Below are positions 1 to 9,321 of a stretch of 64,000 nucleotides of DNA, in pieces. Numbering within the stretch: position 1 is the stretch's first letter; the number at the start of each line of letters is the position of its first letter. Position numbers and translations under genes: made by a program. The notes below the pieces were generated by a model. It did not search any database. It was given only the letters and a program-made list of their open reading frames with translations, and was not told the origin of the DNA. The DNA comes from Pseudorhodoferax sp. Leaf265 (GTDB lineage Bacteria; Pseudomonadota; Gammaproteobacteria; Burkholderiales; Burkholderiaceae_C), in the NCBI RefSeq assembly GCF_001422365.1, contig NZ_LMMT01000009.1:62001-126000 (forward strand), given 5' to 3'.

Positions 1-16
1 CCTCTACCATCGCGCC

Positions 17-346
17 ATGTCCACACCCTACACCTCCGACGAACCCGGTCGCGCCGAGGTCGATGCCATGCGCGGCTCCGTGCTGCTGGAATTCGGCGAC
101 AACTTCTGCGGCTTCTGCCGCGCCGCCCAGCCCGCCATCGCGCGCGCGCTCGAAGACAGGCCCGGTGTGCGCCACATCAAGATCGCCGATGGCCGGGGCC
201 GCCCGCTGGGCCGCTCGTTCGGCGTGAAGCTCTGGCCCACGCTGGTGTTCCTGCAGGACGGCCGCGAGGTCGAGCGGCTGGTGCGCCCCGTCGATCACCA
301 TCCGGTGGCCAAGGCCTTGCGGGCCCTGGCCGACAGCCCAGCTTAA
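17..346 (+). CDS. Thioredoxin-family protein
   Basis: A 109-residue thioredoxin-fold protein, about the usual length for a single-domain thioredoxin. The redox motif is CGFC in the context DNFCGFCRAAQPA (residues about 29-41), with Phe where classical thioredoxin has Pro. The cis-proline strand is visible as LWPTLVFLQDG. There is no signal peptide, so it should act in the cytoplasm in dithiol-disulfide exchange. The CGFC variant is typical of thioredoxin-like accessory proteins rather than housekeeping TrxA. It is followed after 51 bp by the TerB-like gene on the same strand. The physiological partner cannot be read from the sequence. Confidence 0.85.
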   Translation: MSTPYTSDEPGRAEVDAMRGSVLLEFGDNFCGFCRAAQPAIARALEDRPGVRHIKIADGRGRPLGRSFGVKLWPTLVFLQDGREVERLVRPVDHHPVAKALRALADSPA

Positions 347-397
347 GCTCCGGGCCGCCCTGCTGCCGGGGCATGTCGAAGCTGCCGAGAACTTTCC

Positions 398-1336
398 ATG
401 ACCGCTGAAGAAACCCGGGCCATCTTGTCGCTGGCCCTGATGGCCGCCTTTGTCGATGGCGACAAGCACGCGCGTGAACGCGCCGAGATCCGCCGCATCG
501 CCGACAACCTGACCCAGGCCGACGGCGTGCACCTGCCCTCGCTGGTGCAGGACGTGCTCATGAAGCGCGTGCAGCTGGCCAGCATCGCCGCTGCCCTGCC
601 CGGCGCCGACGTGCGCCAGCTGGCCTACGAGATGGCCGTCTGCGTCTGCGATGCCGATGGCCTGCACTCGCCGGCCGAGTTGCGCTTCCTCGAAGAGGCC
701 AAGGCCGCCCTCGCGCTCGCGCCCGGCGCGGCCGATGGCTTCCTGCAGCAGGCCGATGCCGTGGCGGCCGCGCCGCTGGTGACCGCCGATGCAACCCCCG
801 CGCCTGCGCGGCCCACGGTGGACGAAGCCGCGCTCGACAAGAGCATCCTGAACGCCGCCATCCTCAACGGCGCGTTGGAATTGCTGCCCGAGAGCCTGTC
901 GACCATGGCCATCATCCCGCTGCAGATGCGCCTGGTGTTCAACATCGGCAAGTCGCATGGCTACCAGCTGGACAGCGGCCACATCAAGGACTTCCTCGCC
1001 ACCGTGGGCGTGGGCCTGACCTCGCAGTACCTCGAGCAGGCCGGCCGCAAGCTGCTGGGCGGCCTGCTCGGCAAGCTGGGCGGCGGGCTGCTGGGCGGCG
1101 TCGGCAAACAAGCCGTCAGCTCGGGCATGAGCTTCGCCACCACCTACGCGCTGGGCCATGTGGCCAAGCGCTACTACGCGGGCGGCCGCGTGCTGTCCAA
1201 CCAGTTGCTCAAGGACAGCTACGCCAGCCTAACCCAGCAGGCCCAGGGCCTGCACCAGCAGTACCTGCCGCAGATGCGCGAGCAGGCGCGCACGCTGGAC
1301 GCCGCCAAGGTCATGGCCCTCGTCCGCGGAAAGTGA
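398..1336 (+). CDS. TerB-like / DUF697 (YcjF-type) protein
   Basis: A 312-residue protein. The N-terminal 120 residues look like a TerB/DjlA-type helical domain: an acidic stretch FVDGDKHARERAEIRRI is followed by a second similar acidic repeat, CDADGLHSPAELRFL. After an Ala/Pro linker, the C-terminal half resembles DUF697 (YcjF-like), with a glycine-rich hydrophobic segment (GLLGKLGGGLLGG) and the ending TYALGHVAKRYYAGGR that is characteristic of that family. The role is unknown. TerB domains occur in membrane-stress and metal-response systems, and DUF697 proteins often associate with membranes. It converges with the chemotaxis receptor gene, with 6 bp between them. Confidence 0.7.
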   Translation: MTAEETRAILSLALMAAFVDGDKHARERAEIRRIADNLTQADGVHLPSLVQDVLMKRVQLASIAAALPGADVRQLAYEMAVCVCDADGLHSPAELRFLEEAKAALALAPGAADGFLQQADAVAAAPLVTADATPAPARPTVDEAALDKSILNAAILNGALELLPESLSTMAIIPLQMRLVFNIGKSHGYQLDSGHIKDFLATVGVGLTSQYLEQAGRKLLGGLLGKLGGGLLGGVGKQAVSSGMSFATTYALGHVAKRYYAGGRVLSNQLLKDSYASLTQQAQGLHQQYLPQMREQARTLDAAKVMALVRGK

Positions 1337-1342
1337 ACCGGC

Positions 1343-2947
1343 TCAGGCCAAAAGGCGCGGCGCGCGTGCCGCGTCGGCCTCGGCAATCCGGAACGCCGCC
1401 ACCATCTCGATGAGCCGGCCGGCCTGCTGGCGCAGGCTTTGCGCGGCGGCCGTGGACTCTTCCACCAGCGCCGCGTTCTGCTGCGTCATCTGGTCCAGCT
1501 CGCCGACCGCGCCGTTGACCTGCGCGATGCCCTGGCTCTGCTCGCGCGCGGCGGCGGAGATCTGCGCCATGGTGTCGGACACGCGCTGCACGCCGGCCAC
1601 GATCTCCTGCATCGACCCGCCGGCGGCCTGCACCTGGCGCGTGCCGGCATCGACGCGCTCCACGCTCGCGCCGATCAGGTCCTTGATCTCGCGCGCGGCC
1701 GCCGCGCTGCGCTGCGCGAGGTGACGCACCTCGCCCGCCACCACCGCGAAGCCGCGCCCCTGCTCACCGGCACGTGCGGCCTCCACCGCCGCATTGAGGG
1801 CGAGGATGTTGGTCTGGAACGCGATGCCGTCGATGGTGCCGATGATGTCCACGATGCGGTGGCTGCTGGCATTGATCTCGCCCATGGTCGCCACCACCTC
1901 GGCCACCACCGCGCCGCCACGCCGCGCCGCGTCCGCGGCGGTCGTCGCGAGTTGGTTGGCCTGCACCGCGGCGTCGGCGCTCTGCCGCACCGTGGCGGTC
2001 AGCTGGTCCATGGAGCTGGCGGTCTGCTGCAGGTTGGACGCGGTCTGCTCGGTGCGGCCCGACAGGTCGGCATTGCCCGCCGCCACCTCGCCCGAACTCA
2101 CGCCGATGGCGTCCGAAGTCTGGCGCACTTCGCCGACGATGGCCGCCAGCGACTGGCGCATCTGCTCCAGCGCGCCCAGCAGTTCGGCCAGCTCGTCGGT
2201 GCCGTCCTGGCCGGCGATGCGCTGCGTGAGATCACCGGCCGCGATCGCCTGGGCCAGGTCGCGCGCCTGCACGATGGGCGCGGTGATCGAATGCGAGTTG
2301 GCCAGCGTGGCCGGCACCACGGCCACCACGACCACGGCCAGCACGGCGCCGAAGAGCCACTGCACGCGCTGCGCCGTGGCTTCGAAGGCCGCGCGCGTCT
2401 GCTCGGTGCCGCGCTCGATCGCCTGCTCCATCGCATCGACCTGGGCCATCGCGGCCTCCATGCGCTGCTTGGCCGGTTCGAGCAGCCGGTCGGGCGTGGC
2501 CAAGCCGTCGTGCGCGCCGGCCTGCACCGCATCCAGCACAGGCCCGGCCGCGGCTGTGTAGGCATCCAGGCCCTCGCGTGCGCCGCGTGCCGCCTGCTGC
2601 ACGCTGCCGGCCGCGCTGGCGGCCAGCACGTCCAGCGCGGTGCGGGCCTGGCGCAGCGCCTCGAGCCATTGGTCGCGCTGCCGGGCCGCGCGCGCGGCGT
2701 CGGCGAAAGCGGCCAGCACATCCTTCTCCTGCCGGCGCGCCAGGTGCATGGCAGCGCGCAGGTCGCCCAGCGCTGCGAGTTCCTGCGCGCCCTCGGTCAT
2801 GAAGCGCAGGCTCTGCGTCTGCAGCTGCCGCTGGCCGACCAGGGCGGCGGCGGCGATCAGCGCGAACAGGCCGAGCACCACGACGATGGCGGCACGCATG
2901 CGCAGGCGGATGGAAAAGCGGCGCATGAGCTGGATGGGCGAAAGCAC
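1343..2947 (-). CDS. Methyl-accepting chemotaxis protein
   Basis: A 534-residue inner-membrane chemoreceptor. The N-terminal transmembrane segment ([18 protein letters not shown]) is followed by a periplasmic four-helix-type sensor region, a second membrane segment ([20 protein letters not shown]), a HAMP domain, and the cytoplasmic signalling domain. The conserved hairpin tip reads [37 protein letters not shown], shown here as the family hallmark in pieces: [20 protein letters not shown] then [11 protein letters not shown] chose the GTG start because an AAGGAG ribosome-binding site lies 7 bases upstream. An in-frame ATG 21 bases further in is the alternative. The receptor is divergent from the AraC-type gene. 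The ligand is unknown. Confidence 0.92.
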   Translation of the reverse strand: MLSPIQLMRRFSIRLRMRAAIVVVLGLFALIAAAALVGQRQLQTQSLRFMTEGAQELAALGDLRAAMHLARRQEKDVLAAFADAARAARQRDQWLEALRQARTALDVLAASAAGSVQQAARGAREGLDAYTAAAGPVLDAVQAGAHDGLATPDRLLEPAKQRMEAAMAQVDAMEQAIERGTEQTRAAFEATAQRVQWLFGAVLAVVVVAVVPATLANSHSITAPIVQARDLAQAIAAGDLTQRIAGQDGTDELAELLGALEQMRQSLAAIVGEVRQTSDAIGVSSGEVAAGNADLSGRTEQTASNLQQTASSMDQLTATVRQSADAAVQANQLATTAADAARRGGAVVAEVVATMGEINASSHRIVDIIGTIDGIAFQTNILALNAAVEAARAGEQGRGFAVVAGEVRHLAQRSAAAAREIKDLIGASVERVDAGTRQVQAAGGSMQEIVAGVQRVSDTMAQISAAAREQSQGIAQVNGAVGELDQMTQQNAALVEESTAAAQSLRQQAGRLIEMVAAFRIAEADAARAPRLLA

Positions 2948-3056
2948 GCAAGAACTCCTTTGGAAGCAATGAACTGTGAGGGGATGGCTGGCCTGCGATG
3001 GGGCGCGGCAAGCATAGGTGCGCAGCCCGCGCCGGCCTGTGCTATACGTGCCATCC

Positions 3057-3803
3057 ATGCCGCCGAAACCACCGTTCACGCTGAATCTGCGCAGCTACGG
3101 CCTGGCCGCGGACGAACACCGCCACAAGCACGCCCAGCTGGTGCTGCCGCTGGCCGGCCGCCTGCTGCTGGACATCGGCGGCCGCGAACGCCTGCTCGGC
3201 CAGGGCCAGGCCGCTTTCGTCGAGACCGGCATGCGGCACACCCAGGTGTCCCGCGAGCGTAACCAGGCGCTGATCCTGGACCTTGACGCAGATCAAGTGC
3301 CGCCGCCATTGCTGGAGCGGCTGGCCGCCCAGCCCTACCAGTCCGTCGCGCCGGCGGCCTGGCGGCTCATCGACTACATGGGCCTGGTGCTGCAGGGCGG
3401 GCCAGCCACCACGGGCCAGCTGCAGCACTGGGTGCCGCTGCTGCTGGACCAGCTCGGCCAGCGGGCGCCGCGCGCGGTGTCGCGGCTGGGCGCGCTGCTG
3501 GCCAGGGTGCAGGCCGAGCCCGGTGCGCCGTGGACGGCCGAGCGCATGGCGCAGGAAGTCCACCTGAGCGCGAGCCGGCTGCACGCGCTGTTCCGCAGCG
3601 AGCTCGGCAGCACGCCCGCGGCCTGGCTGCAGCAGCAGCGGCTGGAGCGGGTGCGCGCATGGCTGGTCGGCACCGACCGGCCCATCGCCGAACTGGCACT
3701 GGCGGCCGGCTACGCCGACCAGAACGCGCTGACGCGCGCCATGCGGCGCGCCACCGGCAGCACGCCGGCCGCGATCCGGCGCGCGGCGCGAGACGCGGCC
3801 TAA
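3057..3803 (+). CDS. AraC-family transcriptional regulator
   Basis: A 248-residue regulator with an N-terminal cupin-like sensing domain ([22 protein letters not shown], then HT in GMRHTQV). The C-terminal AraC/XylS DNA-binding domain has two helix-turn-helix units: [21 protein letters not shown] and [22 protein letters not shown]. The ATG at 3057 is preferred over an upstream in-frame start because homology begins there. The DMT-family exporter starts 53 bp downstream on the same strand, so the regulator probably controls that gene. This is a common arrangement for AraC/EamA pairs. The effector is unknown. Confidence 0.88.
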   Translation: MPPKPPFTLNLRSYGLAADEHRHKHAQLVLPLAGRLLLDIGGRERLLGQGQAAFVETGMRHTQVSRERNQALILDLDADQVPPPLLERLAAQPYQSVAPAAWRLIDYMGLVLQGGPATTGQLQHWVPLLLDQLGQRAPRAVSRLGALLARVQAEPGAPWTAERMAQEVHLSASRLHALFRSELGSTPAAWLQQQRLERVRAWLVGTDRPIAELALAAGYADQNALTRAMRRATGSTPAAIRRAARDAA

Positions 3804-3856
3804 AAGACAGCAGCCACGGCCGAGACCGCCGCGGCCTGGCGCGCCACAGTGCGGGC

Positions 3857-4816
3857 ATGGTTTCTTCCCATTCGTCCACTGCGGCCCAGGGCATCTGGAC
3901 CGGCATCCTGTGCGGCATGGCCGCAGGCGCCCTCTGGGGCCTGGTGTTCCTCGCGCCGGAGCTGGCGCACGGCTTCACGCCGCTGCAGCTGACGGCCGGC
4001 CGCTTCCTGGCCTATGGCCTCTTCGCCGGCGTGCTGCTGCTGCCGCGCCGGCGCCGGCTGGCCGCGCAGCTGGGCCGGGCCGATTGGGGCCTGCTGGCAC
4101 GCCTGGCGCTGCTAGGCAACACGCTGTACTACGTGCTGCTGGCCAGCGCCGTGCAGCAGGGCGGCATCGCCATGACCTCGCTCGTGATCGGCTTCCTGCC
4201 CGTGGCGGTCACCGTGATCGGCAGCCGCGCGCAGGGCGCTGTGCCGCTGCGCCGGCTCATCCCCTCGCTGCTGTGCGGGCTGGCCGGCATCGTGTGCATC
4301 GGCTGGCAATCGCTGGGCGGTGGCGCCGCGGCCTCACCGGTGGGCTTGCTCTGCGCGGTGGGCGCGTTGGCCTCGTGGACCGCCTATGCGGTCGGCAACG
4401 CGCGCGCGCTGGCGCAGCGGCCGCAGGTCTCGGTGCAGGACTGGAACCTGGCCACGGGCGTGGTCACCGGCGCGCAGGCCTTGCTGCTGCTGCCGGTCGC
4501 GCTGCTGCTGGATGCGCGCACGCATGCCAGCGCCGACTGGCTGCGCCTGGCGGGCGTGGTGGTGGGCGTGGCGCTGGCCGCGTCCATGGTCGGCAACGCG
4601 CTGTGGAACCGCATGAGCCGGCTGCTGCCGCTGACCATGGTGGGCCAGATGATCCTGTTCGAAACCCTGTTCGCATTGCTCTACGGCTTCCTGTGGGAAT
4701 GGCGCACGCCGCGCACGGCGGAATGGCTGGCCATGGCCTGCGTGGCGGCCTCCGTGCTGAGCTGCGTGCATGCGCACCGCCAGCCCGCGCCCAGCCGCTA
4801 TGCTGCGGCCGCATGA
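3857..4816 (+). CDS. EamA/DMT-family transporter
   Basis: A 319-residue inner-membrane protein with about ten hydrophobic segments in two EamA repeats, the standard size for drug/metabolite exporters of the RhaT/EamA group. The first segments (ILCGMAAGALWGLVFLAPEL, FLAYGLFAGVLLLP) and the last (LAMACVAASVLSCVHA) are clear. It probably exports a small metabolite or amino acid. It lies just downstream of the AraC-type regulator and overlaps the next gene by 4 bp (ATGA), so it is likely co-transcribed and translationally coupled with the TPR-methyltransferase. The substrate cannot be predicted. Confidence 0.88.
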   Translation: MVSSHSSTAAQGIWTGILCGMAAGALWGLVFLAPELAHGFTPLQLTAGRFLAYGLFAGVLLLPRRRRLAAQLGRADWGLLARLALLGNTLYYVLLASAVQQGGIAMTSLVIGFLPVAVTVIGSRAQGAVPLRRLIPSLLCGLAGIVCIGWQSLGGGAAASPVGLLCAVGALASWTAYAVGNARALAQRPQVSVQDWNLATGVVTGAQALLLLPVALLLDARTHASADWLRLAGVVVGVALAASMVGNALWNRMSRLLPLTMVGQMILFETLFALLYGFLWEWRTPRTAEWLAMACVAASVLSCVHAHRQPAPSRYAAAA

Positions 4817-6042
4817 ACGCACCGACCGACCACGCCTTCGCGCAAGCCAAGACCCTGTTCCTCGATGCCGTGGGCCTGACCGAGGCGGGCCGGCACGCCG
4901 AGGCCGAAACGCGCCTCGAAGCCGCAGCGGCCCTGGTGCCGGACCGCCCCTCCACCCTGCTGAACCTGGGCGTGGTGCGGCTGCGCCTGGGCCGCCCCGG
5001 CGACGCGCTGCGCGCGCTCGATGCCCTGGCCGCACTGGACCCCGCCAACCCGGCCGGCCGCTTCCAGCGCGCCCTGGCCTTGAACCAGCTCGGCCGCCAC
5101 GCCGAAGCGCTGGCACTGCTGGACGCGCTGCTGGCCGACCACCCAGCCACCGCCGCCGCCCACCAGCTGCGCGGGCAGACGCTGCAGGCGCTGGAGCGCC
5201 ATGCCGACGCCCTGCCCGCCTACGAGCGTGCGCTCGCACTCGACCCCGGCCTCGCCGAAGCCGGCCTGCTGCTGGGCCAGCTGCTGCGTGACATGCAACG
5301 CCCGGCCGCCGCGCGCGCCGCCTTCGAGCAGGCCCTGGCCAGCGGTGCCGATGCCGCGCTGTGCCGCTACTTCCTGGCCGGCCTGGGCGCTGGCGCAACG
5401 CCCACCAGCGCCCCGCAGGCCTATGTGCGCGGCCTGTTCGACAGCTACGCCGACGACTTCGAGCCGCACCTGCTGGATGTGCTGCGCTACCGCGCCCACG
5501 AGGCCGTGGCGCAGGCGGCGGCCGCCGTCCTGGCCGGCACACCGGTGGACACCGCACTCGACCTGGGCTGCGGCACCGGCCTGTGCGGCCCCCTGCTGCG
5601 CCCGCTGGCGCGCCGCCTGCACGGCCTGGACCTCTCGCCCACCATGCTGGCGCAGGCCCGCGCGCGCGGCTGCTACGACCAGCTGGTGCAGGCCGACCTC
5701 GCCGCCCACCTGCAGGAGACACCCGAACGCTACGGCCTCGTGGCCGCCGCCGACGTGTTCATCTATGTCGGCGCGCTCGAGGCGGTGTTCGCGGGCCTGC
5801 GGCGCGTGCTGCAGCCCGGCGGTGTGGTCGCGTTCTCCGTGGAGTTGTCAGACGGCGAAGCGCTGCAGCTGCGGCCCAGCCTGCGCTATGCCCACGGCGT
5901 GGCCCATCTGCGCACGCTGGCCGCACAGCACGGCCTGGACATCGTGCGGGAGCAGACCCTCGTGTTGCGCGAGGACCAGCGCCTGCCCATCCAGGGCCTG
6001 GTGCTGTGCCTGCGCGCACCCGGCGTGGCCGGGGCAGGCTGA
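4813..6042 (+). CDS. TPR-repeat SAM-dependent methyltransferase
   Basis: A 409-residue two-part protein. Residues about 5-190 are tetratricopeptide repeats (for example AYERALALDPGLAEAGLLLG), normally used for protein contacts. The C-terminal part is a class I methyltransferase with the SAM-binding motif I ALDLGCGTGLCGPLL and the following acidic residue in LHGLDLS. The linker PQAYVRGLFDSYADDFEPHL is typical of the COG4976-type TPR-methyltransferases. The start is the ATG overlapping the stop of the transporter gene. The target is unknown; a protein or lipid substrate bound through the TPRs is plausible. Confidence 0.85.
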   Translation: MNAPTDHAFAQAKTLFLDAVGLTEAGRHAEAETRLEAAAALVPDRPSTLLNLGVVRLRLGRPGDALRALDALAALDPANPAGRFQRALALNQLGRHAEALALLDALLADHPATAAAHQLRGQTLQALERHADALPAYERALALDPGLAEAGLLLGQLLRDMQRPAAARAAFEQALASGADAALCRYFLAGLGAGATPTSAPQAYVRGLFDSYADDFEPHLLDVLRYRAHEAVAQAAAAVLAGTPVDTALDLGCGTGLCGPLLRPLARRLHGLDLSPTMLAQARARGCYDQLVQADLAAHLQETPERYGLVAAADVFIYVGALEAVFAGLRRVLQPGGVVAFSVELSDGEALQLRPSLRYAHGVAHLRTLAAQHGLDIVREQTLVLREDQRLPIQGLVLCLRAPGVAGAG

Positions 6043-6155
6043 GCGGGAACATCCTGGCACGGCCGGACTCCATCGCCAGTCCCGCCCGCGCCGCATCGGC
6101 CGTGTGCGGGTGCGTCCGCCCCCCTTCATCCGCCACTTTGCGCAGGAGAGCCTCG

Positions 6156-6962
6156 ATGACCATTGCACGCAGATCCTTCCTCGGTGCCGCACTCGGCGCA
6201 GCCAACCTCGGCCCGCACGTCTGGGCGCAGCCCGCCAGCGCCCCCTACCAGCCGCAGGTCGGCCAGGGCGGCAAGGACGTGGTGTGGGTGCCGACCTCGC
6301 AGACCCTGGTCGACCGCATGCTGGACATGGCTGGCCTCACGCCGCAGGACCGGCTGGTCGACCTGGGCTCGGGCGATGGCCGGCTCGTGATCACGGCGGC
6401 CAAGCGCGGAGCGCGGGCGCGCGGCATCGAATACAACCCCGACATGGTGGCGCTGTCCAGGCGTGCCGCCGAGGCCGAGGGCGTGGCGGCGCGCGCCACG
6501 TTCGAGCAGGCGGACATCTTCGCGTCCAACTTCTCCGAGGCGACGGTGGTCACGCTGTTCCTGCTGCCCAACCTGAACATGCGGCTGCGGCCCACGCTGC
6601 TGGACATGGCGCCCGGCACGCGCGTGCTGTCCAACTCCTTCACGATGGAGGACTGGGAGCCCGACGACGCGTTCAATGTGGTCGAGGGCTGTTCGGGCTA
6701 CTGCAATGCGCTCAAGTGGGTGGTGCCGGCCAAGGTCGGCGGCAACTGGCAGCTGGGCGGCGAGCGGCTGCAGCTCACGCAGAGCTTCCAGAAGCTGGAA
6801 GGCCGCCTGGGCGCGAATTCGCCGCTGGCCGCGGCGCGGCTGGACGGGGTGAACATCCGCTTCACGGCCGGAGGACGGAACTACACCGGCCAGGTGGCCG
6901 GCAACAGCATGCGCGGCACCGTGGACGGCGCTGCCTGGACCGCCACGCGCGTGGCGGGCTGA
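6156..6962 (+). CDS. Exported methyltransferase-like protein (Tat-type signal)
   Basis: A 268-residue protein starting with a twin-arginine-type leader (ARRSFLGAALGAA, ending near VWAQP). This is followed by a class I methyltransferase core: motif I is LVDLGSGDGRLVITAA and the motif II acidic residue is in GIEYNPDM. A beta-rich tail of about 85 residues follows. The ATG at 6156 has a good AGGAG site 8-9 bases upstream. The combination of a Tat-like leader and a SAM-binding fold is odd, because SAM is not expected in the periplasm. Either the leader is not cleaved or exported, or the fold has been recruited for another job. It ends 4 bp before the convergent desaturase stop. Confidence 0.8.
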   Translation: MTIARRSFLGAALGAANLGPHVWAQPASAPYQPQVGQGGKDVVWVPTSQTLVDRMLDMAGLTPQDRLVDLGSGDGRLVITAAKRGARARGIEYNPDMVALSRRAAEAEGVAARATFEQADIFASNFSEATVVTLFLLPNLNMRLRPTLLDMAPGTRVLSNSFTMEDWEPDDAFNVVEGCSGYCNALKWVVPAKVGGNWQLGGERLQLTQSFQKLEGRLGANSPLAAARLDGVNIRFTAGGRNYTGQVAGNSMRGTVDGAAWTATRVAG

Positions 6963-6966
6963 AGCT

Positions 6967-8121
6967 TCAGGCCGTTGCGGGCTGCTGCTGCGGCTGGCGC
7001 TGCGGCGCCACCGCCTTTTCCGCCACCGCGTTGCGCGCCGACAGGTTGATCGGCGCGGCCGTCGGCAGGCCGTCGAAATCGGTCCACTGGTGGCGCTCGA
7101 AGTCGTAGAGCTTGCAGGTGCGCAGCGTGCGCAGCATCGAGAACAGCGACAGCGGCTCCACCACCAGCCGGTTGCCCAGCAGCGCGTTCATGCGCTTTTG
7201 CGCCGGCAGCAGCAGGTAGCTCGGAATGCCGTGGTGCGCATGGTGGGCGGCATGGCAATAGACGTTGTTGACCATCTTGCTGAACCAGTCGGGCGTGGTC
7301 AGCACGGTGGAGCACAGCTCGGGCGCGTAATCGCCGGAGCGCGCGATGTCGCCCTTGAACCAGGGAATGTTGGGGTGCGTGTGCATCAGGTAGAGCGTCG
7401 CGCTGCTGATCCAGAAGTGCAGCATCAGCGGGCCGAGCCAGCCCAGCAGCACGGCAGTGCCGGCGTCGATGGGGGCGATGCGCGGCGCCACCAGCGCCAG
7501 AAAGGCCACCATGCCGCCGTGGAACAGCAGCAGCGGCACGGCATAGGCCATGGACACGCCGCGTTGCTCCTGCGGCGTGCGCACGTTGGGCCACACGCGC
7601 GTGGGGATCCAGCGCACCAGCCAGTAGACGAACAGGCCGAACACATTGGGCGCGCGGCACAGGCGCTCGGCCAGTTGCTGCAGCGGGCTCAGCGCGTCGT
7701 ACTCGGCCTTGGAGAACGGCCGGTAGAAGTCGAAGTGGTCGCCGTTCGTGCGCGGGTGGTGCACATGGTTGTGGTCGTGCGTCCACATGCGGTAGTTCTG
7801 CACCGAGGGCACGCCCAGCGCCAGGGCCGCGATCCAGTTCCAGCGGCGGCTGGCGAACAAGGTGCGGTGCGAGGCGTCGTGTGCCAGCGTGTACATGGAG
7901 GTCAGGCGGATGCCCAGCAGCACGCTGGCCAGGATCTTCCAGCCGATGGCGGGCGCGAACAGCACGGCGGCCCACAGGCCCCAGTACAGCGCGCCGTCGC
8001 GCAGCAGCAGCAGCGCGCCGCTCTTGTTGCGCGGCGTGGCAAAGACGGACAGCTCGCGGATCAGCTGGCCCCGCGAGATCGCAGGTGGCGTGGCGGACAA
8101 CGGCGCGGCGGTGGATCGCAT
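6967..8121 (-). CDS. Membrane fatty acid desaturase
   Basis: A 384-residue integral membrane desaturase of the acyl-lipid type. All three histidine clusters that bind the di-iron centre are visible: HDASH (about residue 101), HDHNHVHH (about 133) and HAAHHAHH (about 295). Hydrophobic spans lie between them. The enzyme should introduce a double bond into membrane acyl chains using O2 and an electron donor. The gene is divergent from the DnaJ-like gene across 154 bp. No electron-transfer partner is adjacent. Related enzymes include sterol/carotenoid hydroxylases, so the exact regiospecificity is open. Confidence 0.9.
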   Translation of the reverse strand: MRSTAAPLSATPPAISRGQLIRELSVFATPRNKSGALLLLRDGALYWGLWAAVLFAPAIGWKILASVLLGIRLTSMYTLAHDASHRTLFASRRWNWIAALALGVPSVQNYRMWTHDHNHVHHPRTNGDHFDFYRPFSKAEYDALSPLQQLAERLCRAPNVFGLFVYWLVRWIPTRVWPNVRTPQEQRGVSMAYAVPLLLFHGGMVAFLALVAPRIAPIDAGTAVLLGWLGPLMLHFWISSATLYLMHTHPNIPWFKGDIARSGDYAPELCSTVLTTPDWFSKMVNNVYCHAAHHAHHGIPSYLLLPAQKRMNALLGNRLVVEPLSLFSMLRTLRTCKLYDFERHQWTDFDGLPTAAPINLSARNAVAEKAVAPQRQPQQQPATA

Positions 8122-8275
8122 CGGAACTCCCTGTAACTTGTTGTGACACGAGCCTTGGATTTGAGCCTGCCCCGCCCCCTACCGAAGCGCCGATAAACCG
8201 GGGAAAAGCCGCCCGTCTCGAAAAATGCTGCAGCGCAACAAATTCGGCTACCATCGCTGCTGGAGAGAACAAGCC

Positions 8276-9286
8276 GTGGGCAACGACCAAGCCTTTGCCG
8301 AGTTGGGCCTGCCCAACGACGCCAGCGAATCAGAGATCAAGGCCGCCTGGCGCCGGCTGGCGTCGCGCTGGCATCCTGACCGCAATGCCAGTGCCCAGGC
8401 CGTGGCCCGCATGCAGCGCATCAACCAGGCCTTCGAAGCGATCCAACGCGCGCGCCAGGGCGGCGACGGTGCCGCGGAACCTGCTGCCGCGCCTGAGCCT
8501 CCGCCGCCGGCCGAGCCGGCGCGGCCGGCCCATCCTCCGATCCACCGCAAGCTCAAGCTCACGCTGGAAGAGGCTGCGGCCGGCTGCATCAAGGCGCTGC
8601 GCGGCAAGTTCACGCCCACCTGCAGTCACTGCGAGGGCCTGGGCCACCGCGTGCTGGGCAGCCGCTGCAGGCGCTGCCGCGGCAGCGGCACCTTCGTGCG
8701 CCCGTCTGCCTGGTTCGGCTGGCCCGGCCAGCCCGAGGCGTGCGAGGACTGCGCCGCCACGGGCATCGCGCGCGAGCACTGCAAGCCGTGCGAAGGCCGC
8801 GGCACGCTGGCCGAACAGGACTACGAGGTCCAGGTGCGCATCCCGCCCGGTGTGCGCGAGGGCGACCTGCTGCATGTGGCGGCGCGCCGCGCCCCGGCCG
8901 ACCTGGAGGTGCAGGTGGGCGTGGCACCGCACCCGCTGTTCACGCTGCAGGACGACGGCAGCGTGCATTGCAAGCTGCCGGTCGACGGCTTCGCCTGGAT
9001 GGCCAACCGCGCTGTGACCGTGCCCACGCTGGACGGTGTGCAGACGCTGGCTTTGCAGCGCGACCGCCAGCGCTACGAGTTGCCCGGCATGGGGTTTCCG
9101 CTGCGGCACCGCGGACCGCGCGGCCCGCAGCTGGTGGAGATCGAGCCCGTGTTCCCCGAGAAATCCAGCACCGACCAGGACATCCTGCTCGACCAGCTGA
9201 TCGCCAGCCACGCCAGCGCCGATCCACGCTTGGCCGAGTGGCAGCGCACGCTGCGCGCACGCGCGCGCAAGCGATCACGCGGCTGA
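8276..9286 (+). CDS. DnaJ-like co-chaperone
   Basis: A 336-residue J-domain protein. The J domain is at the N terminus (residues about 5-60) with the HPD motif in RWHPDRNAS that stimulates Hsp70 ATPase. A Pro/Ala-rich linker replaces the usual Gly/Phe region. Four zinc-binding repeats follow: CSHCEGLG, CRRCRGSG, CEDCAATG and CKPCEGRG. A DnaJ C-terminal substrate-binding region comes last (VRIPPGVREGDLL). I take the GTG at 8276 because GGAGAG lies 8 bases upstream and the J domain begins directly after it. It is not the canonical dnaJ next to dnaK, so it is probably a specialised paralogue. Confidence 0.85.
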   Translation: MGNDQAFAELGLPNDASESEIKAAWRRLASRWHPDRNASAQAVARMQRINQAFEAIQRARQGGDGAAEPAAAPEPPPPAEPARPAHPPIHRKLKLTLEEAAAGCIKALRGKFTPTCSHCEGLGHRVLGSRCRRCRGSGTFVRPSAWFGWPGQPEACEDCAATGIAREHCKPCEGRGTLAEQDYEVQVRIPPGVREGDLLHVAARRAPADLEVQVGVAPHPLFTLQDDGSVHCKLPVDGFAWMANRAVTVPTLDGVQTLALQRDRQRYELPGMGFPLRHRGPRGPQLVEIEPVFPEKSSTDQDILLDQLIASHASADPRLAEWQRTLRARARKRSRG

Positions 9287-9321
9287 GCTAACCTCGGCGG
9301 CCAAAAAGAAGGACCGCCAGC

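Noticed and set aside
1439-3262. A long plus-strand open frame opposite the chemotaxis receptor gene.
   Set aside because: The minus strand encodes an unmistakable chemoreceptor; the plus frame is a low-complexity antisense shadow.
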